The translations under genes and the position numbers were made by a program. 64,000 bases of DNA, taken from positions 1,374,501 through 1,438,500 of the forward strand of contig JACEVL010000144.1 in the NCBI GenBank assembly GCA_020284085.1. Direction: 5' to 3'. The DNA is from Aporrectodea caliginosa (Eukaryota > Annelida > Clitellata > Crassiclitellata > Lumbricidae). This document shows, one piece after another, positions 21,701 through 30,632 of this stretch (position 1 is its first letter; each line of letters opens with the position of its first letter). A model generated the notes under the pieces. It was not told the origin of the DNA and ran no database searches. It was given only the letters and a program-made list of their open reading frames with translations.

Positions 21701-21712
21701 AAGACAAACTAA
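9746..21712 (+). CDS. ARL6IP1: ARL6IP1 (ARL6-interacting protein 1), complete six-exon gene
   Basis: A reticulon-like ER membrane protein that shapes ER tubules and binds ARL6. Coding exons: 9746-9775, 18864-19000, 19692-19811, 20187-20304, 20906-20990 and 21582-21712, with TAA at 21710-21712. All introns have GT...AG ends and the phases join exactly, giving 206 residues against 203 in human. Landmarks are KVLEWEQNHYPAI, WYLEPSVLTTV, ERQFEAIC, KRDKPKIYLLVLMS, NLLLTYLL and VPGLRKRGII. These align in order with human RWERAWFPPA, YYLDPSVLSG, RFHEIC, KEEKPKMYFM, NLLLTYLI and LPGLNQHGII. Hydrophobic segments lie at about residues 43-62 and 66-95 and again at about 134-170, consistent with two membrane hairpins. 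The C-terminus is lysine-rich, as in vertebrates. Exon 1 encodes only ten residues (MADASNRVAE) and is weakly conserved, so its choice rests on the phase-0 GTGAG donor and the promoter-like upstream sequence. Intron 1 is 9 kb. Confidence 0.93.
10905..11350 (+). mobile_element. SINE family B copy with internal tandem expansion
   Basis: The start (GAACCATGGTAGAAGC, CATACTCAACTATAAAGAGTACAC) and end (CCAGGCTAAGACAAATAAAC, ACTAACACTTCAT) align with the SINE at 8490-8770. Between them, the SINE's AGTACTGGCCAGGCTATATGC segment has been amplified into tandem copies. Confidence 0.6.
11061..11279 (+). repeat. 34-bp minisatellite, six copies
   Basis: The unit is AAAGAAAAAGTACTGGCC followed by AGGCTATATGCCCTTT, 34 bp. 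Six copies are seen, with one extra TATGCCCTTGAG block after the second. The copies are nearly identical, so the expansion is recent. The apparent ORF across it (10956-11243) is a by-product, as its frame shifts with each 34-bp unit. Confidence 0.92.
12131..12478 (+). pseudogene. Weak CR1/L2-type LINE fragment
   Basis: Conceptual translation shows LHCLPVLERICFKLGL and further on, in another frame, WNSLP-like sequence. This is the LHWLP-RI-FK and LWN-LP pattern of the LINE C-terminal region. It is frameshifted and short. Confidence 0.35.
12690..12785. repeat. (TG)n/(TATG)n microsatellite
   Basis: TATGTATGTGTGTGTGAG and TGCATGCATGCATG runs. ORFs here are repeat-driven. Confidence 0.9.
12840..13645. 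mobile_element. Non-autonomous hAT element interrupted by a second hAT
   Basis: Ends are CAGGGCCATTTT on the left and, reversed, CAGGGTCGTTTT on the right. Flanks TGTACAAG (12832-12839) and TGTTCAAG (13646-13653) agree at 7 of 8 bases, as expected of an aged 8-bp hAT duplication. The internal words GGCCCTAGGCAC and TAGGCAC occur at both ends. No transposase ORF. Another element occupies 13167-13618. Confidence 0.75.
13167..13618. mobile_element. Non-autonomous hAT element nested in a hAT
   Basis: Terminal inverted repeats TAGAGCTGTACCGAT on the left and ATATCGGTACAGCTCTA on the right. Flanks TTGTGCCT (13159-13166) and CTGTGCCT (13619-13626) match at 7 of 8. Both ends carry repeated ATAATCGG, GGTATCGG and CGGTATAATCGG words, a typical subterminal transposase-binding array. 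452 bp with no coding capacity. Confidence 0.85.
14095..14345. repeat. Degenerate (GAT)n trinucleotide tract
   Basis: Repeated GATGATG, GGTGATG and TTGATG on the plus strand. The minus-strand ORFs here are His/Thr/Ser-rich by-products. Confidence 0.75.
14936..15231. mobile_element. Non-autonomous hAT (Charlie-like) element
   Basis: Begins CAGTGCTTCCCAATC, the usual CAGTG-TTCCCAA start of hAT-Charlie elements, and ends GGGAAACTCTG, with GGAACCC words inside each end in inverted order. Flanks TTATAGAC (14928-14935) and TTTTAGAC (15232-15239) match at 7 of 8. 296 bp, no ORF. Confidence 0.82.
15620..15700 (+). repeat. SINE family B 3' fragment
   Basis: ACTTCATACCCATGGCTGCC and GGCTAACTCAAGGGACTGCTC match the 3' part of the SINE at 8490-8770. 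Confidence 0.5.
15695..15739 (-). repeat. CR1/L2-type LINE tail, left part, split by a hAT
   Basis: TTCTATTCTATTTACGG and CTTATAAAGCACCTCTC join across the hAT at 15740-16650 to ACAACCTAATCAGAGGCGCTTCC at 16659-16682. Removing the hAT and one duplication gives the minus-strand tail pattern seen at 40.2 kb (TATATAGCGCCCC then CTCAGAGGCGCTCC). Confidence 0.5.
15740..16650. mobile_element. 911-bp non-autonomous hAT element with perfect target duplication
   Basis: Flanked on both sides by exactly CTCACAGT (15732-15739 and 16651-16658). Ends are TAGTGATGT on the left and, reversed, TAGAGATGT on the right, followed on each side by repeated GAAATATTTCA words. Inside is AT-rich non-coding DNA and a short minus-strand (GAT)n tract at 15890-15990. 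No transposase. Confidence 0.88.
17160..18110. other. Intron sequence without recognised features
   Basis: Apart from an 8-bp-stem hairpin near 17698-17727 (ACCAAGT ... ACTTGGT), nothing is identified. The small ORFs have no homology I recognise. Confidence 0.4.
18115..18183 (+). repeat. CR1/L2-type LINE 3' tail with (GAAT)n
   Basis: GAGCACCTCTGAATAGATTA, a GGAGGGTGCTACATAA block and TGAATGAATGAATGAAT. This is the tail design of the LINE at 23432-24166, so it is a severely 5'-truncated insertion or a SINE tail. Confidence 0.6.
18510..18795 (+). pseudogene. RTE-clade LINE 3' terminal fragment
   Basis: The plus frame reads WFEHVESMPVDRIPHNALHT and further on KGRARLCWIENINED and a GLTIREVQW motif. 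These are the FGHV-RMP-DRIP-KAL, GRP-RWIDDI and GLT motifs at the C-terminus of RTE-type LINE proteins. An in-frame stop follows. The tail ends in ATCAGGAACGGATGATGATGATG, a trinucleotide tail usual for RTE. This is the protein region missing from the RTE piece at 6.5-7.9 kb. Confidence 0.65.
19001..19691 (+). other. ARL6IP1: ARL6IP1 intron 2
   Basis: GTAAGT donor at 19001 and TTTTGCCAG acceptor ending at 19691. It contains one LINE fragment (19200-19556). Confidence 0.9.
19200..19556 (+). pseudogene. CR1/L2-type LINE C-terminal fragment
   Basis: One frame gives LQQLHWLPISARITFKICLL and PSYMASM. After a frameshift near 19380 the other gives GNRAFSISGPFEWNRLPPSV and FKTKLKSYLF, ending at TAA 19552-19554. 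This is the LHWLP...RAFSVAGP-LWN-LP...FK--LK--LF region after the LINE reverse transcriptase. It lies in ARL6IP1 intron 2 in the sense direction. Confidence 0.8.
19812..20186 (+). other. ARL6IP1: ARL6IP1 intron 3
   Basis: GTTTGC donor at 19812 is weak, and the acceptor TTTTGACAG ends at 20186. The words AAAATCAGTTGGCAAAAGG and TTTCTTTGAGTGAAGTC occur in two or three diverged tandem copies of about 100 bp between 19870 and 20110. Confidence 0.85.
20305..20905 (+). other. ARL6IP1: ARL6IP1 intron 4 with a minus-strand SINE
   Basis: GTGAGT donor at 20305 and TTTTCTAG acceptor ending at 20905. Contains the SINE at 20370-20490. TGATAACTGACTG words occur twice (20549, 20609). Confidence 0.85.
20370..20490 (-). 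mobile_element. tRNA-derived SINE, family A
   Basis: On the minus strand it reads GGCGGAATGGGTGAATGGTAAC, then a B-box-like GAGTTCGATAC and TAGCCCC-AAAGGTTGACTCAGCCTTC. The same order is found at 39607-39760 (plus) and, diverged, at 53123-53405 (minus). Confidence 0.65.
20991..21581 (+). other. ARL6IP1: ARL6IP1 intron 5
   Basis: GTGAGC donor at 20991 and TCTTTGCAG acceptor ending at 21581. AT-rich, with no repeat recognised. Confidence 0.85.
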
Positions 21713-22310
21713 GAAGATCGTACGAGTCGTTCAAAAGAGACGAACCATTCAGACTCCGTTTGAACTCGAGTTACGTCTGATCGAGAGCCCTATCAACGGC
21801 TGATTGATCTGATTCTGACTTATGTGCTTTACTTGTTTTTAGAGACTTGCAGTTTCTCATTGGAGTGTAACGTGGAGCGAAAAAGGCTCGTGCCCAAATA
21901 TTGCTAAGTAGTTGCGAATGTTTTTGACTTGTTGTTTGCTTAAGAGCGAATATTTGAAGGCCCGCTAAAAAGTAACATAAAATTTCATCCTGTTTTCTTG
22001 TGATGTTGATAGTGACGATGCCCATGGTGGCATTTCGTTCACGTTTGTGTTCTTGTTGAAGTAATTAACTCGTCCTGTTACGTTGATTTTTACTTGTGAT
22101 TGTATGAGACTTCAGATGGGAATTATTTATACCGAAAGTCAGGGATGGACAAAGGAGCAGGAATGAGAAGGAGAAATAGGAAAAGAAAAAAGGAGAAAAG
22201 AAAGGGGAGAAAGAGAGAAAGACAAAGGAATGGGGTGTGCTGTTTTTTGTTCCCTGTGATTAAAAGTCCAGTTATCAAATGCAACAATAAACTTTATCTT
22301 TTATCATTTT
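21713..22310 (+). other. ARL6IP1: ARL6IP1 3' untranslated region with polyadenylation signal
   Basis: AATAAA lies at 22286-22291 after a purine-rich (AGAAAGG) stretch at 22160-22230. No other strong hexamer lies between the stop codon and this one. The 3' end is inferred to be about 15-25 bp beyond it. Confidence 0.65.
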
Positions 22311-23399
22311 TTCCGTGTTGATTTAAGTAACTGTCTCTGGTTAAAGCACTCAGTCATTATGGCCTAGGAACAGACACTTCTATCTGGTAACCTTGAAGGA
22401 CGATGCTATGGAGCAAATGTGAGGCCACAAAACTGTTTTAATTTCCCAGAGTTTCTGGATGCATGCATACATGTCTGCTTTGACTAGAGCTTGCTTTATA
22501 AAGTGTGGACTATTTGCTTGTTGTTATTAAGGCTGTGACATTTGTTGTTAAAATGTTGCTATGCCACACAATTTTGTAGCAGTAGCTGCCAATATAGATG
22601 TTGTGCATTCAGTTCCCTGCCAATACAGAAGGGTACACCAGTACCTGTATTTAAAAACCCTAGATCTAGTGTAGTGAATTAAGCTATAAATAAGTACAGT
22701 GGTGAGTTTTGATTACTAATCAAGGTTAAGCACGAATTTGTGAAACCATAGTCTTAATCTTAACATCTAGGCTGTTCATCTCTACAATTTAAAACTGCAT
22801 ACTCAGAGGTGCATTTAATGTCTTGAAATAACATGACACAATTTTTGGTTGCTATGATGTGTATCAACATTGTTTAACTATGTAAACTATTGCTCAAGTC
22901 TGAAGTTCTGTTGGCTGTGAACAATAACTATAAATCAAAAAAGCTTGTTTTCAATTAGTTTAACAAAGTTTTTTTGAGGAAACAGCTGTTGCGCATGTGA
23001 GGCAGATTTTAGAGTATGCACAACTGACAAGTTATGAATTTGCTAGTAGACTGTGCCATTTATTTTTTTGAGCATTTAAGATTTTTATTGTGAAACCAGT
23101 TACTGTTTTGTACTGAGAAACTAGTTTTAAAATTTAAACCGATTTATCAGATCCAGGGCAGTTTCTGTTTTGGACTGAAACTGGTTTGGTTTTAGCTAAT
23201 GTGCTTGCGCTCTGTGCAAGACAAACCAAAAAAGCTATCGAGACGAGAACTTTGCCTGATTTTCAAGAATTAATGTTATAATTAGAATTGCTTTCTGTGG
23301 TGTTACTTCATTGCATTGCATGATCTCTGTGTAAAGAACTTTGATATGTATTACATATATTTTCTTGTTGACCATAACACCCTTGATTATCGGTGGCAT
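22311..23399. other. Intergenic spacer, nothing recognised
   Basis: AT-rich, without long ORFs, inverted ends or tandem repeats that I can see. Confidence 0.4.
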
Positions 23400-24166
23400 G
23401 GTCTAGATGACGGATTGTTGTTAATTGTGGTGTGATGAACTATCGGGTCTTTCCTGATATAACTTTTTCCCTAACGGTTCGTGACCTGGGCCTCGCCCTT
23501 GACCAAGAACTTAGTCTTTCTCAACATGTGAACTTGATCTGTCGAAGCTGTTACTATCAGCTTCGCCAGCTCCGAGTAGTTTCTCGCTCTCTTTCTCATG
23601 ACGCACTAGTGGTTCTTGTGCATGCCTTCGTTACTAGTCGAATTGACCACTGTTGCTCGATCCTCGTTGGCCTCCCTCTTGGGGTTCTGGGGCGACTAGA
23701 TCGAGTTCTGCGCTCAGCTGCTCGGCTTATTGGGCGAATTCCCAAATTCGGCTCTGTCTCTGCATACATGCGCGATGTGTTACACTGGCTGCCTGTGGCC
23801 CAACGGATATCATACCGTGTTGCTTCTTTGGTTTCACGCAGCATCCTTGGCTGTGCTCCATCTTACCTGCGCAACCTCTGCCGCCCAGTGTCCGACGTTG
23901 TAGCGCGTCGGGCGCTTCGCTCTGCGACGACGGGGCAACTCCTTGTTCCGCGGGCTCGCTTGACTGCTAGGCAGCGCCGAGCTTTCTCGGTTGCAGGCCC
24001 CTCCATCTGGAATGACCTGCCATCGGAGCTGCGCTTGCTACCTTTGATCAGTCAAACTAGGTTTTATAAATCACTTAAGTCTTTTTACTTTTGCCGTGGC
24101 TGGGCTGGGAGCGCCTCTGAGTAGATTTCTTGAAGGGGCGCTATATAAATTTCCAGAATGAATGAA
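23400..24166 (+). mobile_element. 5'-truncated CR1/L2-type LINE with open 3' coding part and tail
   Basis: An uninterrupted frame of 230 codons (23432-24124) reads RDLGLALDQELSLSQHV, HAFVTSRIDHC, then VLHWLPVAQRISYRVASL, RRAFSVAGPSIWNDLPSEL and FYKSLKSFYF. That is the region after the catalytic domain of CR1/L2-type LINE polymerases. It is followed directly by the tail GAGCGCCTCTGAGTAGAT, a GAAGGGGCGCTATATAAAT block and GAATGAATGAAT. The absence of stops or frameshifts suggests a young insertion. The catalytic motifs are missing through 5' truncation, so it is dead by itself. Its tail is the one used by the SINE at 40224-40451. Confidence 0.9.
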
Positions 24167-24574
24167 TTTACTTTATGCAGGTCATTTTCTGTAGTTCAGT
24201 AATCAGGGGCAAGACGATGTGTGGGGTTTGACTTGAACGTTTTGGGGCAAATTTAGTCAAAAGTTACTTTCGCTGGAGTTGCATTTACATGTATGTATGT
24301 GGACATGTATTGGGTGATACTGTGATGACTTTTTCCATCTAGTCATGGCTGAACAGACGTACAGTAACTGTTCAATGTTTTACCTGGTCTTGCCACTGTC
24401 TGTGGAATGCACAATATCAAAAACATCAATTCTTTCAAAACTTCGAAAGGACCTGACTTCTTTGTTGCATTATTCTTTAAGAAATCTTGTCAAGTAGATG
24501 TATTTCCATTATTTTGCTTTATAACATTAAAGTTTAAAAAACTGCATATCATATCAAATATGAGTATATGACGG

Positions 24575-25533
24575 TAGGGAATGTAATCCCGGAGCATTTT
24601 GCCAATCCCGGGATTACGGGATTAGAAATGAATCAATCCCGGGATTGACGTTTGCAAGGAAAATTCGTCTTGACTAGAATAATATAGGTCCCTATATTTA
24701 ATGCTATAACGCAGTTGTGTACTAAAGATAATGATTTTTAGAACGTTGTGGCTTTGTATTGTTAACTTGTTACTTAAAATGAAAAGTTAAAAGTTCAATG
24801 TCCATGTATTATTAAAAATTATTTACGATACAATGATCGCAAGAAACGTAAAAGTGTCAACAGTAGAATGTCCTAGCTTATCTTATAGCATAGAACACCT
24901 ACCGTGGTACCGCCGAAAATGCACGTTCCGCCTCAACTGACGTTTATTATTTATGAAATCTATGAAATATATTTAACTAAATTAGTTTTTAAACGCTATT
25001 CTATATGACTGTCATCGTCTTAGACGTAGTATAGTAGTAGGTCAAATAACAGTATAATGCAATACGCCTTGTCTACTTCGACCGCGAATTGAGCTCGAGC
25101 TATGACTCATTAGGTAGTGACACTTGGCAGCAGCAGGGATGGGTTGATACTTAATAGTTGATAGTGATACCACGGTCCGAAATCAGGTCGAGAATACCAG
25201 ATGGCCACGGTCAGTGCGACCGACCGCAACGCGAGGAACCCAGGCAGTAGCAGGCCAGCCTAGCAGCAGTACGGCAGCAGGGTGCACCGCTGCAGCTCCC
25301 TGATATTAAGGCAGCAATTAAGGGTCCGTCTGCACTCTGTAGTCTTACTAGGGCCTCTGCTAATTATCTGTCGTATTAGCGTCTATCGCCCAAGGAAGAA
25401 TTAGGCTGTGCATCATGTAATTTTAACCAAAAAATCCGATTTTTGTAATCCCGTAATCCCGGGATTCCAAGTTCGTCAATCCCGGGATTACGGGATTTGA
25501 AAATGTTCCGGGATCCCGGGATTACATTCCCTA
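24575..25533. mobile_element. 959-bp non-autonomous hAT (Ac-like ends) with perfect target duplication
   Basis: Flanked on both sides by TATGACGG (24567-24574 and 25534-25541). Both ends carry TAGGGAATGTAATCCCGG as perfect inverted repeats, close to the (C/T)AGGGATG ends of Ac-type hATs. Repeated AATCCCGGGATTACGGGATT words extend about 90 bp inward on each side. The inside is non-coding, with a GCAGCAG-rich patch near 25130-25280. Confidence 0.93.
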
Positions 25534-25610
25534 TATGACGGCCTTCAAGGTTTAAGCACAGTTCACCAGTGCATGTTGATTTCTCTCAACAGACCTAGGA
25601 TGGAACCCAC

Positions 25611-25755
25611 ATAATAATAATAATAATAATAATATGATTTGTATAGCACTGTAGCACAGCCGAGGCCGAAGGAAAGGGTGCTGTACAAGAGTTCAAAAAG
25701 TGCAGATGTCAATGCCCTATGTGTTAGCCGCTCGGACACTATGCCACCTGAGAGG
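25611..25755 (-). mobile_element. tRNA-derived SINE with (TTA)n tail
   Basis: On the minus strand it begins GGTGGCATAGTGTCCGAGCGG, a tRNA-like A box (GTCCGAGCGGCTAA). It ends with GGCTGTGCTACAGTGCTATA and CAAATCATATTATTATTATT. The tail resembles a LINE tail different from the one at 24.1 kb. Confidence 0.6.
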
Positions 25756-28568
25756 ATCCTTCTATGCATTATTAATTATATTCGTAACTTAAGTATATTA
25801 AGGTTCATGCAAGAAATGAGGGCATTATACGTAACTGATCTATTAAAGGTGTGCAAGAGTTTTAGAAATTTAACAAAACTTTTGAAAATGGTTGTAGAAT
25901 CTTCTTCCAAGTTTTAAGGCATCTGATTTTTCATTTAAAATTCTGTAGCATCGCTGTGTAGTGAGTAGGATAAATAAACGACCTTACACTGCAGTAGGGA
26001 CTTGATTAAAATCCAAAAATGGTCATTGTCTGGTGGGCAACACACACATTGTGTATGAATAGTTAAACTAATTGGTCACTTAACGCACCATGATTAAATG
26101 ACTCCACAAATACAAAGACAAGACATGCATATACATAGTTGAAATTTTCCGATCTTTTTATCAAGAGTTATATTCTCTACTGACGTACAGCTTTACACAG
26201 TATTGAAAGAATTACTAGTTACATTGCATGTGATTTGACAAGAGTTTACTCTAATTTCACGAAATCATCAGTACTGGATAATGTGCAATTCTCGACATTA
26301 ATTTCATATACATACTGATAATTGACATATAACTCGACACACACTATTAATTGTCAAAACACAGTGGAGACAATACATGTAACTTGGTGATTAATACAAG
26401 TACAAAACGCAACACAATCAAGTGAAAGCGAGCAGATCATGTTCAGTAAATAAATCTAACTAGCAAATTGTAGTTGAGAGTTTAAAAAGTAATAAAGTAA
26501 ATGTTAGTTTACAGTAAGGTGAGAGTTGTTATGCCACTCCCAGTCTCCCACCTTACGGTGAAGTGACATTTTTGGCTGTTTCTAAGCCAAACTCTTGATT
26601 CGTTACTACTGTGGTTCCTTTCGCTGAGGCACAGAGATGATATTGACAACAAAGAAAGTTGAGGAAATGTAGAGTATGGCTCATTTATTACACGTACCAG
26701 TATGTCAACGTTAGGATTTGGAAAAGAAGGATCTTGCAATGGAAGTGCAAACATAACAAAAACCTAACAACCAGGCGAGACAACCTCTCTACATGGCTCA
26801 ACTGTCAGCTTCATACGATGCACTGGCATTTGAAGCCAAGATGCAGGAGTCGTATGCATTGCTATGCAAATCTGTCAACTTGCCACTGCACTATACAGCA
26901 CGGACCTGATAAACGCTCTGTCCGTGGGGAGAAGTCATACAACAGCTTGTAAACTGGACCGCATGTAAAAAGAACTAATGCAGAATGTCTAAATCTACGT
27001 TCATCCATCCAACTATCACTTCATCTAGGTGACCGTCAGTCTGTCCATTCGACCAACAGTCCGTTCATCTAACCGTCAGTTGGTCATTGTCCATCCGAGC
27101 ATCATTCCATCAAGCTGACCATACATCCAGTTGTCAATCCAATCTCAGAAATAGTTTAGAAACAAAACTACTATGCTGATATTCAATCCCGATGATATTT
27201 TATGGTTCTGCTGTAAGTTGTATAATTTCATTTCCCTTCTGTTGAATCCAAGCGTCAGTGCATAAAGTTAAATTGGAAATACACTGTAACATACATGAAA
27301 TTATATCTGTAAAGGATTGCTGCTTTTGGCAATTCAGTTCCAAGATCCTGCATATGAATGAACAATGCCTCTTGGGACTGTAGTTGACGAGCACAAAGAA
27401 TTTGGCAACTGTTGGCTTACCTAACCTCAACATAGCACACTGATATTGTAAAAACATTTCAAAGGTGTACATATCTAACCTGCCACCAAAATGTGGGTGT
27501 AAATTATGCTAGCCTTCCAAGAGACCGACACAGCACTGGAATCTTGAACGAGCCCTTGACATACAACTAGTCAGTGTAAAACAATTGGGTGTCTTCAATC
27601 ATTAGACGGGGTACTACATATATGTAAATCAAAGATAACAGCAGCCCTTTAAGCTATCCTGAGAGGTAGCCATGGGTAAGAAATGTTAGCAACTTAATAT
27701 TTTAGCCTCGGCATATGAAGGCCAAATCAACTACGATCAGTGTACTCATTATTGGCTATGGGAGCAGGTGGAGCAGAAATATCTTGAACAACTTTCTGTT
27801 CTTGAGCGATTTGAACCCTAACCTTTCAGGTGACATTCCTGGAAACAGAGTTACTTCGTGTGTAGTTGGTAGTGTTTCGTTCAAGCAATAATTAAAATAT
27901 CTAATCATCTATGTGCCTCACCAACAATGATTCTTTTCAAATCAAGTGCAACCATGAAAACAGTGACTTAAAAGGCCAAATAACAAAACACTCATCTCAA
28001 ACGAGGCACTGCAATTTCAAATTGAACAAAACATTAGCCATGGGTAATGCTGTAATGAAATTCCAACTACATGTACAAAATAATCTTTCCTAAAGTGCAG
28101 ATTAGCAAATTGTTTCTTGGCTGGCCACCAATCAACTTGTAAGCAAAGGTCATCTTTTTAGTTGTTGGCATTAAAATATATAGTGCCACTATCTCATACC
28201 TATAAGCAGCATCAAAAGAAGCAAATGTGCAACAAAGGTTTCCAGTTACCAACTCAGAGGAGGCTCAATCTCCAACTCAGAGTCATGTGGTGACCACACA
28301 ACCACTTTGCTTTTCCTGGTTTACAGTATTATGTACAGAAATCTGCTTGTAGCTGTCACTGAAGGAATAAGTAAATCAGTAGAAACACTGCATTGTATTA
28401 TAACCTTACAAAAGTGCTCGTATTAGCAAAGATCTTTTAGTTTATGAAGACATGACACTCGCTGCTAATGTCCAAGACCTCTTATCTTGTACACTGTGGA
28501 CCAGTCAAGTACTTTGCATCATGACTGTCTCACCAAAACCACAGTTACATACTTAATGCAATCAACCT
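25756..28568. other. Intergenic spacer, no gene recognised
   Basis: Normal-looking non-coding sequence. A patch at 26995-27145 has degenerate tandem CATCCA, CCATC and ACCGTCAGT words. The ORFs here (26509-26754, 26659-26952, 27200-27472) show no familiar motif and no splice-consistent partners. Confidence 0.45.
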
Positions 28569-28576
28569 ATTGTGGG

Positions 28577-28738
28577 CGGTGTTTCCTTTAGAGTTCAAAA
28601 AGAGGGCGTATACTTGCGTCCTGACCTAACATTTTGGACGTAGCTCTTTGGAATTTACGTCTAGCCCCAGAAATTTGGACGTTTTGGACATTTGTTACGG
28701 ACGTTAAAACGGCCGTTTGGGCGTTAACAGAAACACTG
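28577..28738. mobile_element. 162-bp hAT MITE with perfect target duplication
   Basis: Flanked by ATTGTGGG on both sides (28569-28576 and 28739-28746). Ends are CGGTGTTTCCTTTA and, reversed, CAGTGTTTCTGTTA. Internal TTTGGACGT words repeat. No ORF of its own; the 68-codon ORF across it is fortuitous. Confidence 0.85.
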
Positions 28739-28746
28739 ATTGTGGG

Positions 28747-29672
28747 CACAATTATTTCGCATTGTGATCACCACAAACACGTTGAACATGGGAAGTCCAG
28801 CAAGTGCCGTATGGTAAATGAACTAGAAGACCTCTGGTAGTAATATCAGTATTTTGCAACAGTTCTTCAGCTAGTGTTTCAACAACCGCTCTTTGAGGGT
28901 TCGAATAGCATATTAGAATATAAAACAAACGGACTAGTTATTACAATTCTCGACAGGCATCTAATAAACATTTGCAACCATCAGATGTTAACAGTTAAAC
29001 ATTAAAAACATTGTTCTAGCCCTTCACAGACCTCTGAGAGGTGTGACATATACACACTGTTAAAATTTGGTTCACGAAACATGACTGGTTTGGTTCTGTT
29101 ATAATTATGCAAGTACCTACACTCTCGGTAGTAATGTCTGACAAAACTACCATAGTCACTAGTGTGGCTAGAACACTCATATTCTATAGTAACCAAGAGC
29201 GACTGCTGTGGCCCATAGCCAGACACTTATCCTGTTGTGAAATTCGTGTTGTGCCTGAACATTAGAGAAATCTCTGAAGACCCACACATTGTCCGACTGC
29301 AGGCAACAGTGACTGCTTAAGTACAGCACACAAATGTCTTTGAGCATTATAGCCACATTAGTATCTGCCGCAAAAGAAATTACTGCTGTAAGTCGTCAAA
29401 AATATGCACCAACATTGTGAGCAGGACATCTGACTTTGGCGAAGGTTACCGAAGCAGCGGTACAGTTAGACATGCACAGATTTACAGTAAAACAGGAGTG
29501 GGGCTGACTAACGCCCCACACTTCACATAAGACAAACCATCATGTCTAATTAACTCCCAACTCACACTTTTCTTGCAGCCTGATAGAACGACTAAATGTA
29601 GGCAGCAAAGCTACGAATTTGCAAAATCCATTAAATATTTTCCAATTACACACAATAAAATTAAGACGAACA
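28747..29672. other. Spacer / DCUN1D3 3' flank
   Basis: The DCUN1D3 3'UTR must begin at 29672 and run leftward. I do not find a strong minus-strand AATAAA close to the stop, so its end is not placed. No other feature is seen. Confidence 0.4.
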
Positions 29673-30632
29673 TTAAGTGAACGGCACCGAGTCTTTTTCC
29701 GATAAGTCCGAGACCAAATTCTGGTTTTGCCGGTCGTTTTCGTACTCGACAAAGTCATCGAACAGAGCCGGCCACGCTTCGGCTTCGTCATAGTTACTTA
29801 GGTCGTCGACGACGATCTCGGCAAAGTTTAGAAACATATCCCACGTGTCCTTCGGTATACCGTGAATGTTGGGGTGTTTCTCAAGGAAGTCGATCCACCG
29901 TGACAGTATGGACGGTTCTTTGTGAGTGAACACAAGTCTCCAGAGCTCTATCGCCATGTCGACCGGGAGGATTCGCTGACGGTGCTCCAAGTCGAGTCCG
30001 AACGAGTAAGTCCAGCGGTAAAGGTCTCGGAACCACTCCTTGTTCTTTCGCACCTCGTCTTCGACCTCGGACAGCCGACCCTGCATCTGCTTGACCGAAT
30101 CGACCTGAAGCTGCCGGCAGCCATCGACGAATTCCCCTTGCGTGAACCGACACATCGTCGTGGCGTTCAACTTCCAGGCAAGCAGGAGAACCCGAAACTC
30201 CTCCGGCTGCAAGTTCAAGTCCCGACACAGTCTCTCGATGCCGTCCGCAAGAATGCAGTCCTCGTCTGGTTCACGATACGTCTCGAATAACGCGTGGATT
30301 TTAGCATCCGACACTTCCCGCGAGCTACCGGAGACCCGTTTAGATGGACACTCCAATGCGGAGCCCCCAATTGGTGCCTTACGTTCGGTAGCAGATTTTT
30401 GTTGCGTTAACAGTTTAGTGTTGCTGCCATTTTGTCCGATCGATGAGCCACTGCGATGGCCTGGCGCGGCAGGTTCTTCTAACGGGTGGGGGTGACGTTG
30501 AACGGATGAGGCGCGACCCATAGGTTCCGAGTCCTGCGTCGACTTGACTTGATTTAATGTCTGAGCACTTGCCTGCGTTTTATTCTGGTTTGAAGGCCGG
30601 GTTTTTGAACAGCAGGACACACAAGGACCCAT
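29673..30632 (-). CDS. DCUN1D3: DCUN1D3 (DCN1-like protein 3), single coding exon
   Basis: A scaffold-type E3 for NEDD8: it binds cullins and UBC12 and promotes or restrains cullin neddylation at the membrane. 319 residues against 304 in human. The N-terminus MGPCVSCCSK has Gly2 and nearby cysteines, the myristoylation/palmitoylation start that sets DCUN1D3 apart from other DCN1-like proteins and supports this ATG. Residues 10-105 are low-complexity Ser/Gln/Pro. The potentiating-neddylation (PONY) domain covers about 108-298, with FRVLLLAWKLNATTMCRFT, LYRWTYSFGLD, WRLVFT, DTWDMFLNF and DLSNYDEAEAWPALFDDFVEY, which hold the conserved acidic patch that contacts the cullin. A short Ser/Asp-rich tail follows. 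The whole ORF is one exon, with stop TAA at 29673-29675. The antisense ORFs are shadows. Confidence 0.96.
   Translation of the reverse strand: MGPCVSCCSKTRPSNQNKTQASAQTLNQVKSTQDSEPMGRASSVQRHPHPLEEPAAPGHRSGSSIGQNGSNTKLLTQQKSATERKAPIGGSALECPSKRVSGSSREVSDAKIHALFETYREPDEDCILADGIERLCRDLNLQPEEFRVLLLAWKLNATTMCRFTQGEFVDGCRQLQVDSVKQMQGRLSEVEDEVRKNKEWFRDLYRWTYSFGLDLEHRQRILPVDMAIELWRLVFTHKEPSILSRWIDFLEKHPNIHGIPKDTWDMFLNFAEIVVDDLSNYDEAEAWPALFDDFVEYENDRQNQNLVSDLSEKDSVPFT

Noticed and set aside
29922..30495. Plus-strand ORFs at 29922-30290 and 30142-30495
   Set aside because: Shadows of DCUN1D3 on the other strand.
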